Shown here piece after piece: positions 1 through 8,017 of a stretch of 64,000 nucleotides of DNA. The stretch covers positions 6,792,494-6,856,493 of the forward strand of contig NZ_LT827010.1 in assembly GCF_900119315.1 (NCBI RefSeq), given 5' to 3'. The notes below the pieces were generated by a model. It saw nothing but the letters and a program-made list of their open reading frames with translations. It did not search any database and was not told the DNA's origin. Position numbers and translations under genes: made by a program. This DNA is from Actinoplanes sp. SE50/110 (lineage in GTDB: Bacteria > Actinomycetota > Actinomycetes > Mycobacteriales > Micromonosporaceae). Position 1 is the first letter of the stretch. The number at the start of each line of letters is the position of its first letter.

Positions 1-1036
1 CGGCTCTGCGTTCGCGCATGCCGTCGGTGACGATGACCAGGCGGTCGCCGGGTTCCAGGGTCACCGCGCCGGCGCTGACTCGGCGATTCGGGAACATGCC
101 CAGGGCCAGGTTGCGGGGCAGCGTCAGCTCCTCCGGGTGGCCGCCGCGGATCAGGATCGGCGGTACGTGCCCGGCATTGACCAGGTCGCACCGGCCGCTG
201 GTGAGGTCGAGGCGTCCGAGGACCGCGGTGATGAAGGCACCGCGGGCCGGGGCGTGCTCCGCGACCGCGGCACCGGCCCGGTCGGCCTGCTCGGTGAGGC
301 TGTGCCCGGCACGCCGGGAGTTACGCAGGCTGGCCACGCCGAGGGTGGCGATCAGTGCGCTGGTCACGCCGTGGCCCATGGCGTCGGTGACGCTGAAGTG
401 CAGGGTGTCGCGGGCCAGACTGTAGTCGAAGGTGTCCCCGCCGACGCTCGCCGCCGGCTCGAGCCAGCCGGACAGGGTGAAGGAGCCACCTTCGCAGGTG
501 AAGGCGGCCGGCAGCAGTCGTCGCTGGATCTCGGCGGAGAGGTTGAACGGGGTGGTGCGCTGCCCCCACTCGAACAGGTCGGTGTGGCGGCGATTGGCGA
601 TCACCACGAACGCGAGGGCGTGTGCGGTCCGTTCGATCTCCGCGAGCGCCTGGGGTGCGGGCTCGGCGGGCACGACGATCTCCAGCAGGCCGATCACCTC
701 GCCGCGTTCGGTGACCGGTGCCAGCACGGTCCATTCCGGGTCGCCGCCGTTGACCTGCACTGCCTGGGTGCGTAGCGCCTCCTCCTGCGGGCCGCCGTCG
801 AACGGCAGCACCGTCGCCACCTCGCCGCCGTCACGGCGGCCGCCCGCCGGGCCGAGCGGGACGTGTGCCAGCCGGACCAGGGCCCGGCCGCTGAGGTCAG
901 CGATCAGGAAGGAAACGCTGCTGGCATGCAGCGCCGTCCCGAGTTCCCGGGTGACGGCCTCCACCGCGTTCACCGGGGTTGCGTCCTCGGCGGCCGCCAG
1001 CATCCCGGACAGCGCCACCTCTACCGACGGATCCAT
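1..1036 (-). CDS. SpoIIE-type PP2C phosphatase with GAF-like sensor domain (3' end outside window)
   Basis: Serine phosphatase of the PP2C/SpoIIE family; in actinomycetes these dephosphorylate STAS-type anti-anti-sigma factors and so release SigB/F-type sigma factors. The visible 345 codons start at ATG 1036 and run off the left edge. Residues ~15-165 resemble a GAF-type sensor. The phosphatase domain follows, with VGGDTFDY and SVTDAMGHG carrying metal-binding Asp/Gly motifs, and near the edge LVIVTDGM, the second acidic metal site. The last part of the phosphatase fold is missing only because the window ends. The MEDS/ATPase gene and the sigma gene next to it make a partner-switching role likely. 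The identity of the sensor ligand is unknown. Confidence 0.88.
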   Translation of the reverse strand, partial: MDPSVEVALSGMLAAAEDATPVNAVEAVTRELGTALHASSVSFLIADLSGRALVRLAHVPLGPAGGRRDGGEVATVLPFDGGPQEEALRTQAVQVNGGDPEWTVLAPVTERGEVIGLLEIVVPAEPAPQALAEIERTAHALAFVVIANRRHTDLFEWGQRTTPFNLSAEIQRRLLPAAFTCEGGSFTLSGWLEPAASVGGDTFDYSLARDTLHFSVTDAMGHGVTSALIATLGVASLRNSRRAGHSLTEQADRAGAAVAEHAPARGAFITAVLGRLDLTSGRCDLVNAGHVPPILIRGGHPEELTLPRNLALGMFPNRRVSAGAVTLEPGDRLVIVTDGMRERRA

Positions 1037-1293
1037 ACCGGCAGCATATTGACGTCCGGGTCGGCCACCGCGTTCGACCTCGCTGCGCCCGTCGACGGTG
1101 ATCCGGTAGGCCTGCTGGGAAACGGTACCGCACCGGCATCAGGTCACCATGGGTCAAGGCCCTGTCACCGACCGCGTCGTACCGGCGCATAGCTTGCCGC
1201 CTGGCGGGTATCGCCTGCCCCTGTGGTGATGTCTTCTCGCACGATTGCTCCACCGAGCCGCGCCTACTGGATGATCATGAATACCCTCACGCC

Positions 1294-2292
1294 ATGATCG
1301 CGCACCACCGGGACGACCATGCAGGCGGCACGTTCCTGCACAGCGCGCTGATTCCGGGTAGCGACGAGGAGCTGACGACCACCCTGGTGAGAGAACTGCA
1401 CCGGTCCGCGCACCGCCTCGATGAGGTGCTGCTTGTCGTCAGCGACCGCACCCGGCAACTGCTGACCGGGCCGTTGCGGCCGCTGACCGACCTGCTGACC
1501 TGGGGTGACCCCGCCGCGTACTACCAGCGGCTCGGATCCGCCTACGAGGACTTCCGCCGGCACCTGGCCGAACGGGCGGCCACCGGACGCCGGGTCCATG
1601 TCATCGCCGAACCGGACCTGACCGACCATCTCGACCCGGGCGCCGCTCCGGTCCGGGCCGACGCCTACCTGGCGTACGAGGCGGTCTGCAACGACACCTA
1701 CGCACCGTACGGCTGCGCCGTCACCTGCATCTGGGACAGCCGGCACCACCCGGCGGGCATCCTCGACGGCGCCCGGGCCACCCACCGCTACCTGCTCACC
1801 CCGCACGGCCGGCAGCCCAGCCCGCACTTCCGTTCCGCGGACGACTACCTGCTGGGCCGGCGGCCACTGCCGCTCCCCGAGGTGCCGCAGCGGGTGGACC
1901 ACGACCTGACCCTGGCCACGGCGGCCGACCTCGGCAGCCTGCGCTCGGCCCTGCACGGCTGGGCATCCGACCTCGGTCTCGCCACCGATCCCGCCGAGGA
2001 TCTCGTCGTCGCCGTGGTCGAGGTCGCCAGCAACGGGCTCCGCCATGCGGGCACCGCGGTCCGGGTCCGAGCCTGGCACCGGGGCAGCACCCTGATCGTC
2101 CAGTGCGACGACTCCGCCGGCCTTCCGGTGCCCGCCACCGCGGGATATCACCGTCCCGACCCCGGCAGCGCCGCACCCGGCGGCCGTGGCCTGTGGCTGG
2201 CCCGGCAGCTGGCCGACGTCGTGCTCATCGACGCGACGCCCGCCGGGACCTCGGTACGGCTACAGTTCCCGCACGCCGTCATGCACCACTGA
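1294..2292 (+). CDS. MEDS-domain / HATPase_c anti-sigma regulatory protein
   Basis: A 332-residue cytoplasmic protein with two parts. Residues ~1-190 resemble the MEDS domain (metal/one-carbon or organic-substrate sensing). Residues ~200-330 resemble an RsbW-type histidine-kinase-like ATPase: the N box is seen in VVEVASNGLRHAG, followed by a D-S-A-G-L motif and GGRGLWLARQLAD. There is no phosphoacceptor His domain, so it probably works as an anti-sigma or anti-anti-sigma switch kinase rather than as a two-component sensor. It stands between a SpoIIE phosphatase and a SigB/F-type sigma factor, which fits a partner-switching circuit. The ATG start follows a weakly conserved leader. Which sigma factor it binds is inferred, not shown. 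Confidence 0.85.
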   Translation: MIAHHRDDHAGGTFLHSALIPGSDEELTTTLVRELHRSAHRLDEVLLVVSDRTRQLLTGPLRPLTDLLTWGDPAAYYQRLGSAYEDFRRHLAERAATGRRVHVIAEPDLTDHLDPGAAPVRADAYLAYEAVCNDTYAPYGCAVTCIWDSRHHPAGILDGARATHRYLLTPHGRQPSPHFRSADDYLLGRRPLPLPEVPQRVDHDLTLATAADLGSLRSALHGWASDLGLATDPAEDLVVAVVEVASNGLRHAGTAVRVRAWHRGSTLIVQCDDSAGLPVPATAGYHRPDPGSAAPGGRGLWLARQLADVVLIDATPAGTSVRLQFPHAVMHH

Positions 2293-2324
2293 GGCCCGGC
2301 CTCCGCCCGGCACGAGTGCGGTGG

Positions 2325-3119
2325 TCAGCGCGTGGCGCCGTCGAGGTTGCGGCGCAGTTTGGCCAGGGCCTTGGTCAGCAGCCGGGAGACGTGCATCTGG
2401 GAGATACCGATCTGCTCGGCGATCTGCTGCTGCGTCAGGTTGCCGTAGAAGCGCAGGGTGACGATCTTCTGCTCGCGCTCGTCGAGATGGGCCATGGCCG
2501 GGCCGAGCATGACGCGTCGCTCGACTTCCTCGTACCCGGTGTCGGGGCCGCCGAGGGTGTCGCCGAGCTCGGTGCCGCTCTCGCTCATCGGTGTCGACAG
2601 GCTCGTCGAGTTGTAGGCACGGGCCCCTTCGAGGCCCTCGATGACCTCGTCCTCGCTGACGTCGAGGTAGCCGGCGATGTCGGTGACCGTCGGGGCGCGC
2701 CCCAGGGTGTGCGACAGGGTGTTGTTGGCCGCGGTGATGGCCAGCCTGAGTTCCTGCAGACGCCGCGGAACCCGGACGGACCAGGTCTTGTCCCGGAAGT
2801 ACCGCTTGAGTTCACCGACGATGGTCGGGATCGCGAAACCGGCGAAGTCGACGCCACGATCGGTCTCGAACCGGTCGACCGCCTTGATCAGTCCCATGAC
2901 GGCGACCTGGTACAGATCGTCGCGCGGCTCGCCCCGGTTGGCGTACCGCTGCGACAGGTGCCGGGCCAGGGGCAGCCATGCCTCGATGGCGCGCTCCCGC
3001 AGACCGGGCCGGGACGGGTGACCGGCCGGCAGGACCGCCATGGCGTTGATCAACTCGCTGGCCCGGTCGGTGCTCGCCGACGCGTCGGCGCGGGCAGCGG
3101 TGTCAACGATGACAGTCAT
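2325..3119 (-). CDS. SigB/SigF/SigG-family RNA polymerase sigma factor
   Basis: A 264-residue alternative sigma-70 factor. Region 2 is seen in DDLYQVAVMGLIKAVDRF and the DFAGFAIPTIVGELKRYFRD segment, which is typical of the SigB/F/G subfamily. Region 3 covers roughly residues 125-170. Region 4 carries LTQQQIAEQIGISQMHVSRL, a standard -35-recognition helix-turn-helix. GGGAG sits eight bases before the ATG. Family members direct general-stress or developmental regulons and are held inactive by RsbW-type anti-sigma factors, which fits the two upstream neighbours. A SigB-like promoter may lie just upstream of the gene, suggesting autoregulation. Confidence 0.93.
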   Translation of the reverse strand: MTVIVDTAARADASASTDRASELINAMAVLPAGHPSRPGLRERAIEAWLPLARHLSQRYANRGEPRDDLYQVAVMGLIKAVDRFETDRGVDFAGFAIPTIVGELKRYFRDKTWSVRVPRRLQELRLAITAANNTLSHTLGRAPTVTDIAGYLDVSEDEVIEGLEGARAYNSTSLSTPMSESGTELGDTLGGPDTGYEEVERRVMLGPAMAHLDEREQKIVTLRFYGNLTQQQIAEQIGISQMHVSRLLTKALAKLRRNLDGATR

Positions 3120-3185
3120 CCGGGTACTCCCTGTGGTCGGCTACTGCGCCCGGACGATCCGATGATCGCCGGGCGTAGCCCCTAC

Positions 3186-3213
3186 ATCCCCACCAGAGGG
3201 GGATGCGGAAACC
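3186..3213 (-). promoter_or_regulatory. Possible SigB/F-type promoter of the sigma gene
   Basis: Read on the minus strand, GGTTTCC is followed after 15 bases by GGGGAT, resembling the GTTT / GGGTAT consensus of actinomycete SigB/F promoters. It lies about 67 bases upstream of the sigma-factor start codon. The -10 differs from consensus by one base, so this is a candidate only. Confidence 0.35.
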
Positions 3214-3300
3214 ACCCGTTCGGCTGTCAAGTAATGGCGAAGCAGGGGTTGTATCGCTCGGTACCGCGCCGGCAGACAGCCGGGAGTCACTCGTCCAGGA

Positions 3301-3420
3301 CGACACCGGGGCAACCTCGAGTCGGCCATGGCCGGCGCGGTGGCCGCCCACCACACCCCGGAGGAGCTGGCGCGCATCGAGCACGTGCTGGACGCGATGC
3401 GGGAGATGCGGCAGGAGAGA
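3301..3420 (+). pseudogene. Remnant of a cytoplasmic helical protein (possible regulator C-terminus)
   Basis: A short stretch reads as a well-formed helical tail (NLESAMAGAVAAHHTPEELA, then ARIEHVLDAMREMRQER) and stops resembling protein at about 3420. The composition and the H-x-T-P-E-E-L pattern recall the C-terminal helices of MarR- or TetR-like regulators, but the piece is too short to name. No start codon with a ribosome site precedes it, and past 3420 the frame runs into antisense of another gene. It appears to be the tail of a lost gene joined to the next remnant. Confidence 0.4.
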
Positions 3421-3688
3421 GGCGGTACGTGCCGTCGGCCGGCTGCACCACGATGTCGTCGGACATCGCGTCGTTCAGCGATCGGACGGCGGCCCGCGCA
3501 CCGGCCAGTGAGCACGGCTGGTCGCTGGAGCAACTCGTGCCGGTGCCGGTGGGCGAGGCGTACACGGTCGTGGGGGCGGCCAGGGTGGGTGCTGCCGCGG
3601 ACACCGCTCCGAGAGCCGCGGCCAGCGCCGTCGCCGCGCTCAGGGCCAGGAACCGCCTGGGCGATGAGGACACTCCGGGTCGTGACAC
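3413..3688 (-). pseudogene. Truncated secreted beta-helix-type protein (N-terminus only)
   Basis: GTG 3688 is preceded by GAGGAAAGG. It opens a sequence with an R-R and hydrophobic signal peptide (RRFLALSAATALAAALGAVS) and the start of a mature protein (TTVYASPTGTGTSCSSDQPC, then a V-V-Q-P-A-D-G-T-Y-R-L segment). This opening is typical of actinomycete secreted right-handed beta-helix or glycan-active proteins, which usually run beyond 500 residues. Here similarity ends after about 92 residues, where the sequence abuts an opposite-strand remnant; the reading frame continues with low-complexity codons to 3287. Seen: signal peptide, family-like start, abrupt end. Inferred: a deletion removed most of the gene. 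Confidence 0.6.
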
Positions 3689-3726
3689 GTACCTTTCCTC
3701 ACCGGGGGATGGGGGACGCCGATCGC

Positions 3727-5058
3727 TCAGCCGCGCAGGCTCCACCGTTGATTGGCGCCGCCGTTGCAGGCCCACAGGATCAGCCGGGTGCCGTTGGCGG
3801 TGCCGGCGCCGTTGGCGTCCAGGCACAGTCCGGACTGCTGGCCGGTGACGGTGCCGTTCGCGGTGACGTTCCACTGCTGGTTCGCCTGGCCGTTGCAGTC
3901 CCAGATGATCACGGCGGTGCCGTTGGCGGTGCCCTGACCGTTCGCGTCGAGGCACTTGGTGCCGTACACCTGCAGCTGCCGACCGGAGGTCCAGGTCCAG
4001 CGCTGACCGGCGGTGCCGGAGCAGTCCCAGAGCTGGACCTGGGTGCCGTTGGCGGTCGAGGAGTTCGGCACGTCGGCGCACCGGCCGGACTGTTCGCCCA
4101 CCAACTGCCGGGCGCCGCCGGGTGCCGGCGAACTGGGCGGGGTGCCGCCGCCGAACTGGGCGAAGAAGGTCCAAACCACACCGGAGGTCCAGGTCTGCCA
4201 GCCGTCGCAGGTGCAGCCGTCACGAGGACCGGGATCGTGGCCCGCGCCGTCGAAGGCCGCCCAGACCACCGGGTAGCCGGCGCGGCATCCGGAGTAGGTG
4301 GTGACGATGTGGGTGAGGCTGCCGTTGGCCGGCTCCGGCGGGTTCTGCGGGGTGCAGCCGTTGTTGCGGACGAAGGTGTCGCGCAGGGCTCGGCCGCTGG
4401 AGATGGGAAGCACGTTGTCGCGCAGGCCGTGCAGTCCGATGTAGGCCACCGCCTGGGTGCCGCTGATGCAGCCGCTGAGGTTGCCGCCGGAGTAGACCGC
4501 GACGGCGCGGAACACGGTCGGCCGGGCGCACGCCAGCGCGTAGCTCATGGCGCCGCCGTAGCTGAAGCCCGAGGAGAAGATCTGCGAGGTGTCGACGCAC
4601 AGGCCGCCCTCGATCTGGCGGAGCATGTCGTCGACGAAGGTGAGGTCCCGGCCGCCGGAGTTGGCCCAGCCGTTGCCGATGCCCTGCGGGGCCACGAAGA
4701 TGGTGCCGTTGCCGGCGGCGTCGGCGAGCCGCCGCAGCCCGTAGTACGACCAGTTGTAGCCGTCGGTGCCACCGGAGTCGACGTCCCCGGCGGTACCGCC
4801 GTTCCAGTGGAAGCCGAAGACCAGCCGGTACGGGTGGTTACCGTCGTAGCCGGCCGGAATCCGCAGGATGTAGCTGCGGTTCTGACCGCCGCTGCTGATC
4901 GTGTGGGTGCCGCCGGCCAGCGTGGGAGCCTGGCCGCAGCCGGCCGTCGGCGCCGCGGCGCTGGTGGCGAACGCGTCGCTCGGCAAGGCGCCGGCAAGGG
5001 CGAGGCCCAGTGCCCCACTGATCACGGCGGCCAGGACGGCGAGTCTTTTCCGCACCAT
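3727..5058 (-). CDS. Secreted CE1-type (feruloyl/acetylxylan) esterase with C-terminal ricin-type lectin domain
   Basis: A 443-residue exported esterase. Residues 1-~35 form a signal peptide. The alpha/beta-hydrolase domain (~40-300) follows the polyhydroxybutyrate-depolymerase/feruloyl esterase pattern: F-H-W-N-G-G oxyanion region, SSGFSYGGAM with nucleophile Ser166, and a late GHDPGPRDG His. A short Pro/Ser linker leads to a ricin B-type (CBM13) domain with three repeats ending in Q-R-W, Q-Q-W and Q-R-W. Such enzymes remove feruloyl or acetyl groups from xylan, and the lectin module tethers them to polysaccharide. It is divergently transcribed from the GH59 gene, and the ricin domains of the two are closely alike. 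Exact substrate cannot be read from sequence. Confidence 0.88.
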   Translation of the reverse strand: MVRKRLAVLAAVISGALGLALAGALPSDAFATSAAAPTAGCGQAPTLAGGTHTISSGGQNRSYILRIPAGYDGNHPYRLVFGFHWNGGTAGDVDSGGTDGYNWSYYGLRRLADAAGNGTIFVAPQGIGNGWANSGGRDLTFVDDMLRQIEGGLCVDTSQIFSSGFSYGGAMSYALACARPTVFRAVAVYSGGNLSGCISGTQAVAYIGLHGLRDNVLPISSGRALRDTFVRNNGCTPQNPPEPANGSLTHIVTTYSGCRAGYPVVWAAFDGAGHDPGPRDGCTCDGWQTWTSGVVWTFFAQFGGGTPPSSPAPGGARQLVGEQSGRCADVPNSSTANGTQVQLWDCSGTAGQRWTWTSGRQLQVYGTKCLDANGQGTANGTAVIIWDCNGQANQQWNVTANGTVTGQQSGLCLDANGAGTANGTRLILWACNGGANQRWSLRG

Positions 5059-5192
5059 TACACGACTCCTTTTGCCATGGTGCCCGGGGCGAGGCGGATG
5101 GTTCCGGGCGAACCGGTGATCGACGCCTCGACGACCCTGGATTGGTGTGACGTATCATCACCGATTCTTCCCGGATGCAACAGTCCGGACAT

Positions 5193-5217
5193 CGAAAAGT
5201 TTCATTTAAAAACGTTT
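5193..5217. promoter_or_regulatory. Candidate operator in the CE1/GH59 divergent promoter
   Basis: In the AT-rich divergent interval (5059-5401), CGAAAAGTTTC at 5193-5203 resembles the CGAAACTTTCG element reported upstream of Streptomyces xylanase genes. Seven bases on, AAACGTTT (5210-5217) is a perfect 8-bp dyad like the core of LacI-family sites. Binding by a LacI-type sugar regulator is inference. Confidence 0.3.
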
Positions 5218-5401
5218 CTCAAGAAAGTGTTATATGCCACCTCACTGCCAAGTCGGCGACGTCGGGTAAGTAAATGAGAAGGCGTTCGGGACAGTTCTTC
5301 CTCCATTATTGATCCATTGACCTCGGACTATTGACGTCCTAACGTACGACGTATTGTGTAGCCCGCCCCCAGGGCATCCGCCCCATCCCCGGGAGTACCC
5401 C

Positions 5402-7822
5402 ATGCGCACTGAAACCGGTCGGCGCCGTGTGTCCACCGTCCCGCCCCCGCCCCGACGACTGCTCCCCCGGGCACTGCTGGCCGTGTGCTGCACGCTGGCG
5501 GCGACCGGCGTCGTCGGCGGGTTCGCACGACCCGCCGAGGCCGCCACCGCGATCACGCTGAACGGCGCGTCCGCGGGCCGGACGTTCGACGGTGTCGGTG
5601 CGGTCAGTGGCGGAGGCGGCAACAGCCGTCTGCTGATCGACTATCCCGAGCCGCAGCGCGGACAGGTTCTCGACTACCTGTTCAAGCCCGGCTACGGCGC
5701 CGCCCTGCAGGTCCTCAAGGTCGAGATCGGCGGTGACACCAACTCCACCAGCGGCGCCGAGCCCAGCCACGCGCACTCCCGGGGCGATCTGGACTGCAAC
5801 CGCGGCTACGAGTGGTGGATCATGGAGGAAGCCAAACGCCGCAATCCCTCGATCAAGCTGATGGGCCTGCCGTGGGGCGCGCCCGGCTGGATCGGCAACG
5901 GCACGTTCCTCTCCGGCGACCTGACCGGTTACCTGCTGTCCTGGCTGGGCTGCGCGAAGCAGCACAACCTGACCATCGACTACCTGGTGCCCGCGCAGAA
6001 CGAAAGGCAGTGGAACGCGGCCACGACGATCGCCGTGCGCAACGCGCTCAACGCCAACGGCTACGGCGCCGTCAAGCTCGAGGTCGCCGAGGACTGGACC
6101 TACTCACCGGCCGACCAGTTCGCCGGCAACACGGCCCTGCGCGACGCCGTCGACGCGATCGGCGTGCACTACTCCTGCGGCTACCTCGCGGATCAGACGA
6201 CCTGCAATTCCTCGGGCACCGCGATCAACTCCGGCAAGTCCCTGTGGTCCAGCGAGAACGGCTCCCAGGACTACAACGGTGGCGCCAAGCCCCTGGCCCG
6301 CGGCATCAACCGGGTCTACCTGGACGCCAGGATGACCGGCTACCTGAACTGGGACCTGGTCGCCGCCACCACCCCGAACAACCTCTGGTCGACGGTGGGC
6401 CTGGTCCTGGCCAACCAGCCGTGGTCGGGGTACTACGCGGTCGGCAAGGACGTCTGGGCGATCGCGCACACCACGCAGTTCACCGCGCCGGGCTGGAAGT
6501 ACCTGGACACCTCCTCGGGCTACCTCGGCGGGAACCGCACCAACGGCAGCTACGTCACGTTGAGGTCGCCGAGCACCACCGACTACAGCACCGTCATCGA
6601 GACCATGGACGCCTCCGGCGCCCAGACACTCGATCTCACCGTCACCGGCGGGCTGTCCACCGGCCCGGTGCACGTCTGGGCGTCCAACCTCAACTCGAAC
6701 AACCCGGCCGACCTCTTCGTCCGCCAGGTCGACATCACGCCGTCCGGCGGGCGCTACTCGCTGACCGTGCAGCCGGGCTACCAGTACACCGTCACCACCA
6801 CGACCGGGGGCGGTAAGGGCACGGCGGCCAGCCCCGGGCAGGGGTCACTGGCGTTGCCGTACACCGACGACTTCGAGGGTTACCCCGCCGGGCGGGAAGC
6901 CCGGTACCTGATGGACATGCAGGGCGCGTTCGAGGCGGCCGCGTGCGGTGGCGGACGTTCCGGGACCTGCGTCCGGCAGACCGGCACCCAGGCGCCGATC
7001 ACCTGGAAGACGCTCAGCGACCCGTACGCCGAACTCGGCAACACCGCCTGGAGCAACTACACCGTCCAGTCCGACGTCATGCTGGAACGCTCCGGACACG
7101 TCGAACTGCTGGGCCGCGTCGGCGGGCAGGACCTGATGAACCCGGGCGCGCTCAACGCGTACCACCTGCGGGTCAGCGACAGCGGCGCCTGGTCGATCCT
7201 GCGCACCAACACCTCGGCGCAGACGACCACGGTCCGCAGCGGCACCACCGCCACGCTCGGCACCGGCCGCTGGCACACCGTCGCCCTGGGATTCTCCGGC
7301 AGCACGCTGACCGCCACCGTCGACGGCACCGTGGTCGGCACGGCCGATGACGCCACGTTCGGCACGGGGCTCGCCGGGATCGGCACCGGCCAAGGCCAGA
7401 CCGCCCAGTTCGACAACCTGCGGATCACCGCCGGCCCCGGCTCCGGCACGTCCCTGGCGCTGCGCAACGTCAACGCCGGACGGTGCCTCGACGTGCCCGA
7501 CAACGCGCAGACCAGCGGCACGCAACTGGCGTTGTGGGACTGCAACGGCGGCGTCAACCAGCAGTGGACCCGCACCACCGGAAGACAACTTCAGGTGTAC
7601 GGCAACAAGTGCCTGGACGCGGGCACCTCGGGCAGCCGCACCGTCATCGCGGACTGCAGCGGGGCGACCGGGCAGCAGTGGAATCTCAACGCCGACAACA
7701 CCGTCACCAACGTGCAGTCCGGTCTCTGCCTGGACGCCAGCAGCGCCGGGACGGCCAACGGCACCGCGGTCATCGTCTGGACCTGCAACAGCGGCGACAA
7801 CCAGAAATGGACACGGAGCTGA
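5402..7822 (+). CDS. Secreted GH59 (galactocerebrosidase-type) beta-galactosidase with ricin-type lectin domain
   Basis: An 806-residue exported glycosidase. After the signal peptide, the mature part follows human GALC closely: FDGVGAVSGGGGNSRLL, DYPEPQRGQVLDYLFKP, LKVEIGGDTNST, GYEWWIMEEAKRRNP and PWSGYYAV. The acid/base Glu is in QNERQW (E201) and the nucleophile in LWSSENGS (E285), matching the two GH59 catalytic glutamates. The GALC lectin-like domain follows (~480-680), then a ricin B domain absent from the animal enzyme, with Q-Q-W and Q-K-W repeats. ATG 5402 is chosen because GGGAG precedes it and the signal peptide follows. The natural substrate in a soil actinomycete is more likely a plant or microbial galactan or galactolipid than galactosylceramide; that is inference. 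Confidence 0.92.
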   Translation: MRTETGRRRVSTVPPPPRRLLPRALLAVCCTLAATGVVGGFARPAEAATAITLNGASAGRTFDGVGAVSGGGGNSRLLIDYPEPQRGQVLDYLFKPGYGAALQVLKVEIGGDTNSTSGAEPSHAHSRGDLDCNRGYEWWIMEEAKRRNPSIKLMGLPWGAPGWIGNGTFLSGDLTGYLLSWLGCAKQHNLTIDYLVPAQNERQWNAATTIAVRNALNANGYGAVKLEVAEDWTYSPADQFAGNTALRDAVDAIGVHYSCGYLADQTTCNSSGTAINSGKSLWSSENGSQDYNGGAKPLARGINRVYLDARMTGYLNWDLVAATTPNNLWSTVGLVLANQPWSGYYAVGKDVWAIAHTTQFTAPGWKYLDTSSGYLGGNRTNGSYVTLRSPSTTDYSTVIETMDASGAQTLDLTVTGGLSTGPVHVWASNLNSNNPADLFVRQVDITPSGGRYSLTVQPGYQYTVTTTTGGGKGTAASPGQGSLALPYTDDFEGYPAGREARYLMDMQGAFEAAACGGGRSGTCVRQTGTQAPITWKTLSDPYAELGNTAWSNYTVQSDVMLERSGHVELLGRVGGQDLMNPGALNAYHLRVSDSGAWSILRTNTSAQTTTVRSGTTATLGTGRWHTVALGFSGSTLTATVDGTVVGTADDATFGTGLAGIGTGQGQTAQFDNLRITAGPGSGTSLALRNVNAGRCLDVPDNAQTSGTQLALWDCNGGVNQQWTRTTGRQLQVYGNKCLDAGTSGSRTVIADCSGATGQQWNLNADNTVTNVQSGLCLDASSAGTANGTAVIVWTCNSGDNQKWTRS

Positions 7823-7929
7823 TGACCCGCCGATCGCCTCGCCCCGCTCTCGCCACCGCGACGGGCGTGCTGCTCGCCGCCGGCATCCTCGGCACCGGTC
7901 CGGGCCCCGCGGCGGCCGGCTACCGCTGA
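7822..7929 (+). pseudogene. Signal-peptide-only ORF coupled to GH59 (truncated secreted protein)
   Basis: The GH59 stop overlaps an ATG (TGATG). This opens 35 codons reading MTRRSPRPALATATGVLLAA, then ending GPAAAGYR before a stop. The product is a complete export signal with only about three mature residues. It looks like the start of a second secreted enzyme in the operon whose body has been lost; the following 30 bases lead directly into a terminator hairpin. A genuine tiny peptide is possible but less likely. Confidence 0.55.
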
Positions 7930-7958
7930 GCGCCGACCCGCCCGGCGAATGCCGGTGT

Positions 7959-8001
7959 GCCGGGAAGTTCGGCCGGGACGTACCCCGCCGAGCTTCCCGG
8001 C
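7959..8001. terminator. Hairpin between convergent GH59 and GH5 genes
   Basis: GCCGGGAAGTTCGGC (7959-7973) pairs with GCCGAGCTTCCCGGC (7987-8001), 14 of 15 bases, around a 13-base loop. It lies between two convergent genes and could end transcription from both sides; there is no T-run. Confidence 0.65.
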
Positions 8002-8017
8002 ATCACCGCTGCCGTGC

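Noticed and set aside
897..1253. Minus-strand ORF upstream of the SpoIIE gene
   Set aside because: Overlaps the phosphatase start in another frame and has no family-like sequence or ribosome site.
3328..5277. Plus-strand open frame running through the CE1 esterase region
   Set aside because: Only its first ~30 codons look like protein (kept as a remnant); the rest is antisense to the esterase gene.
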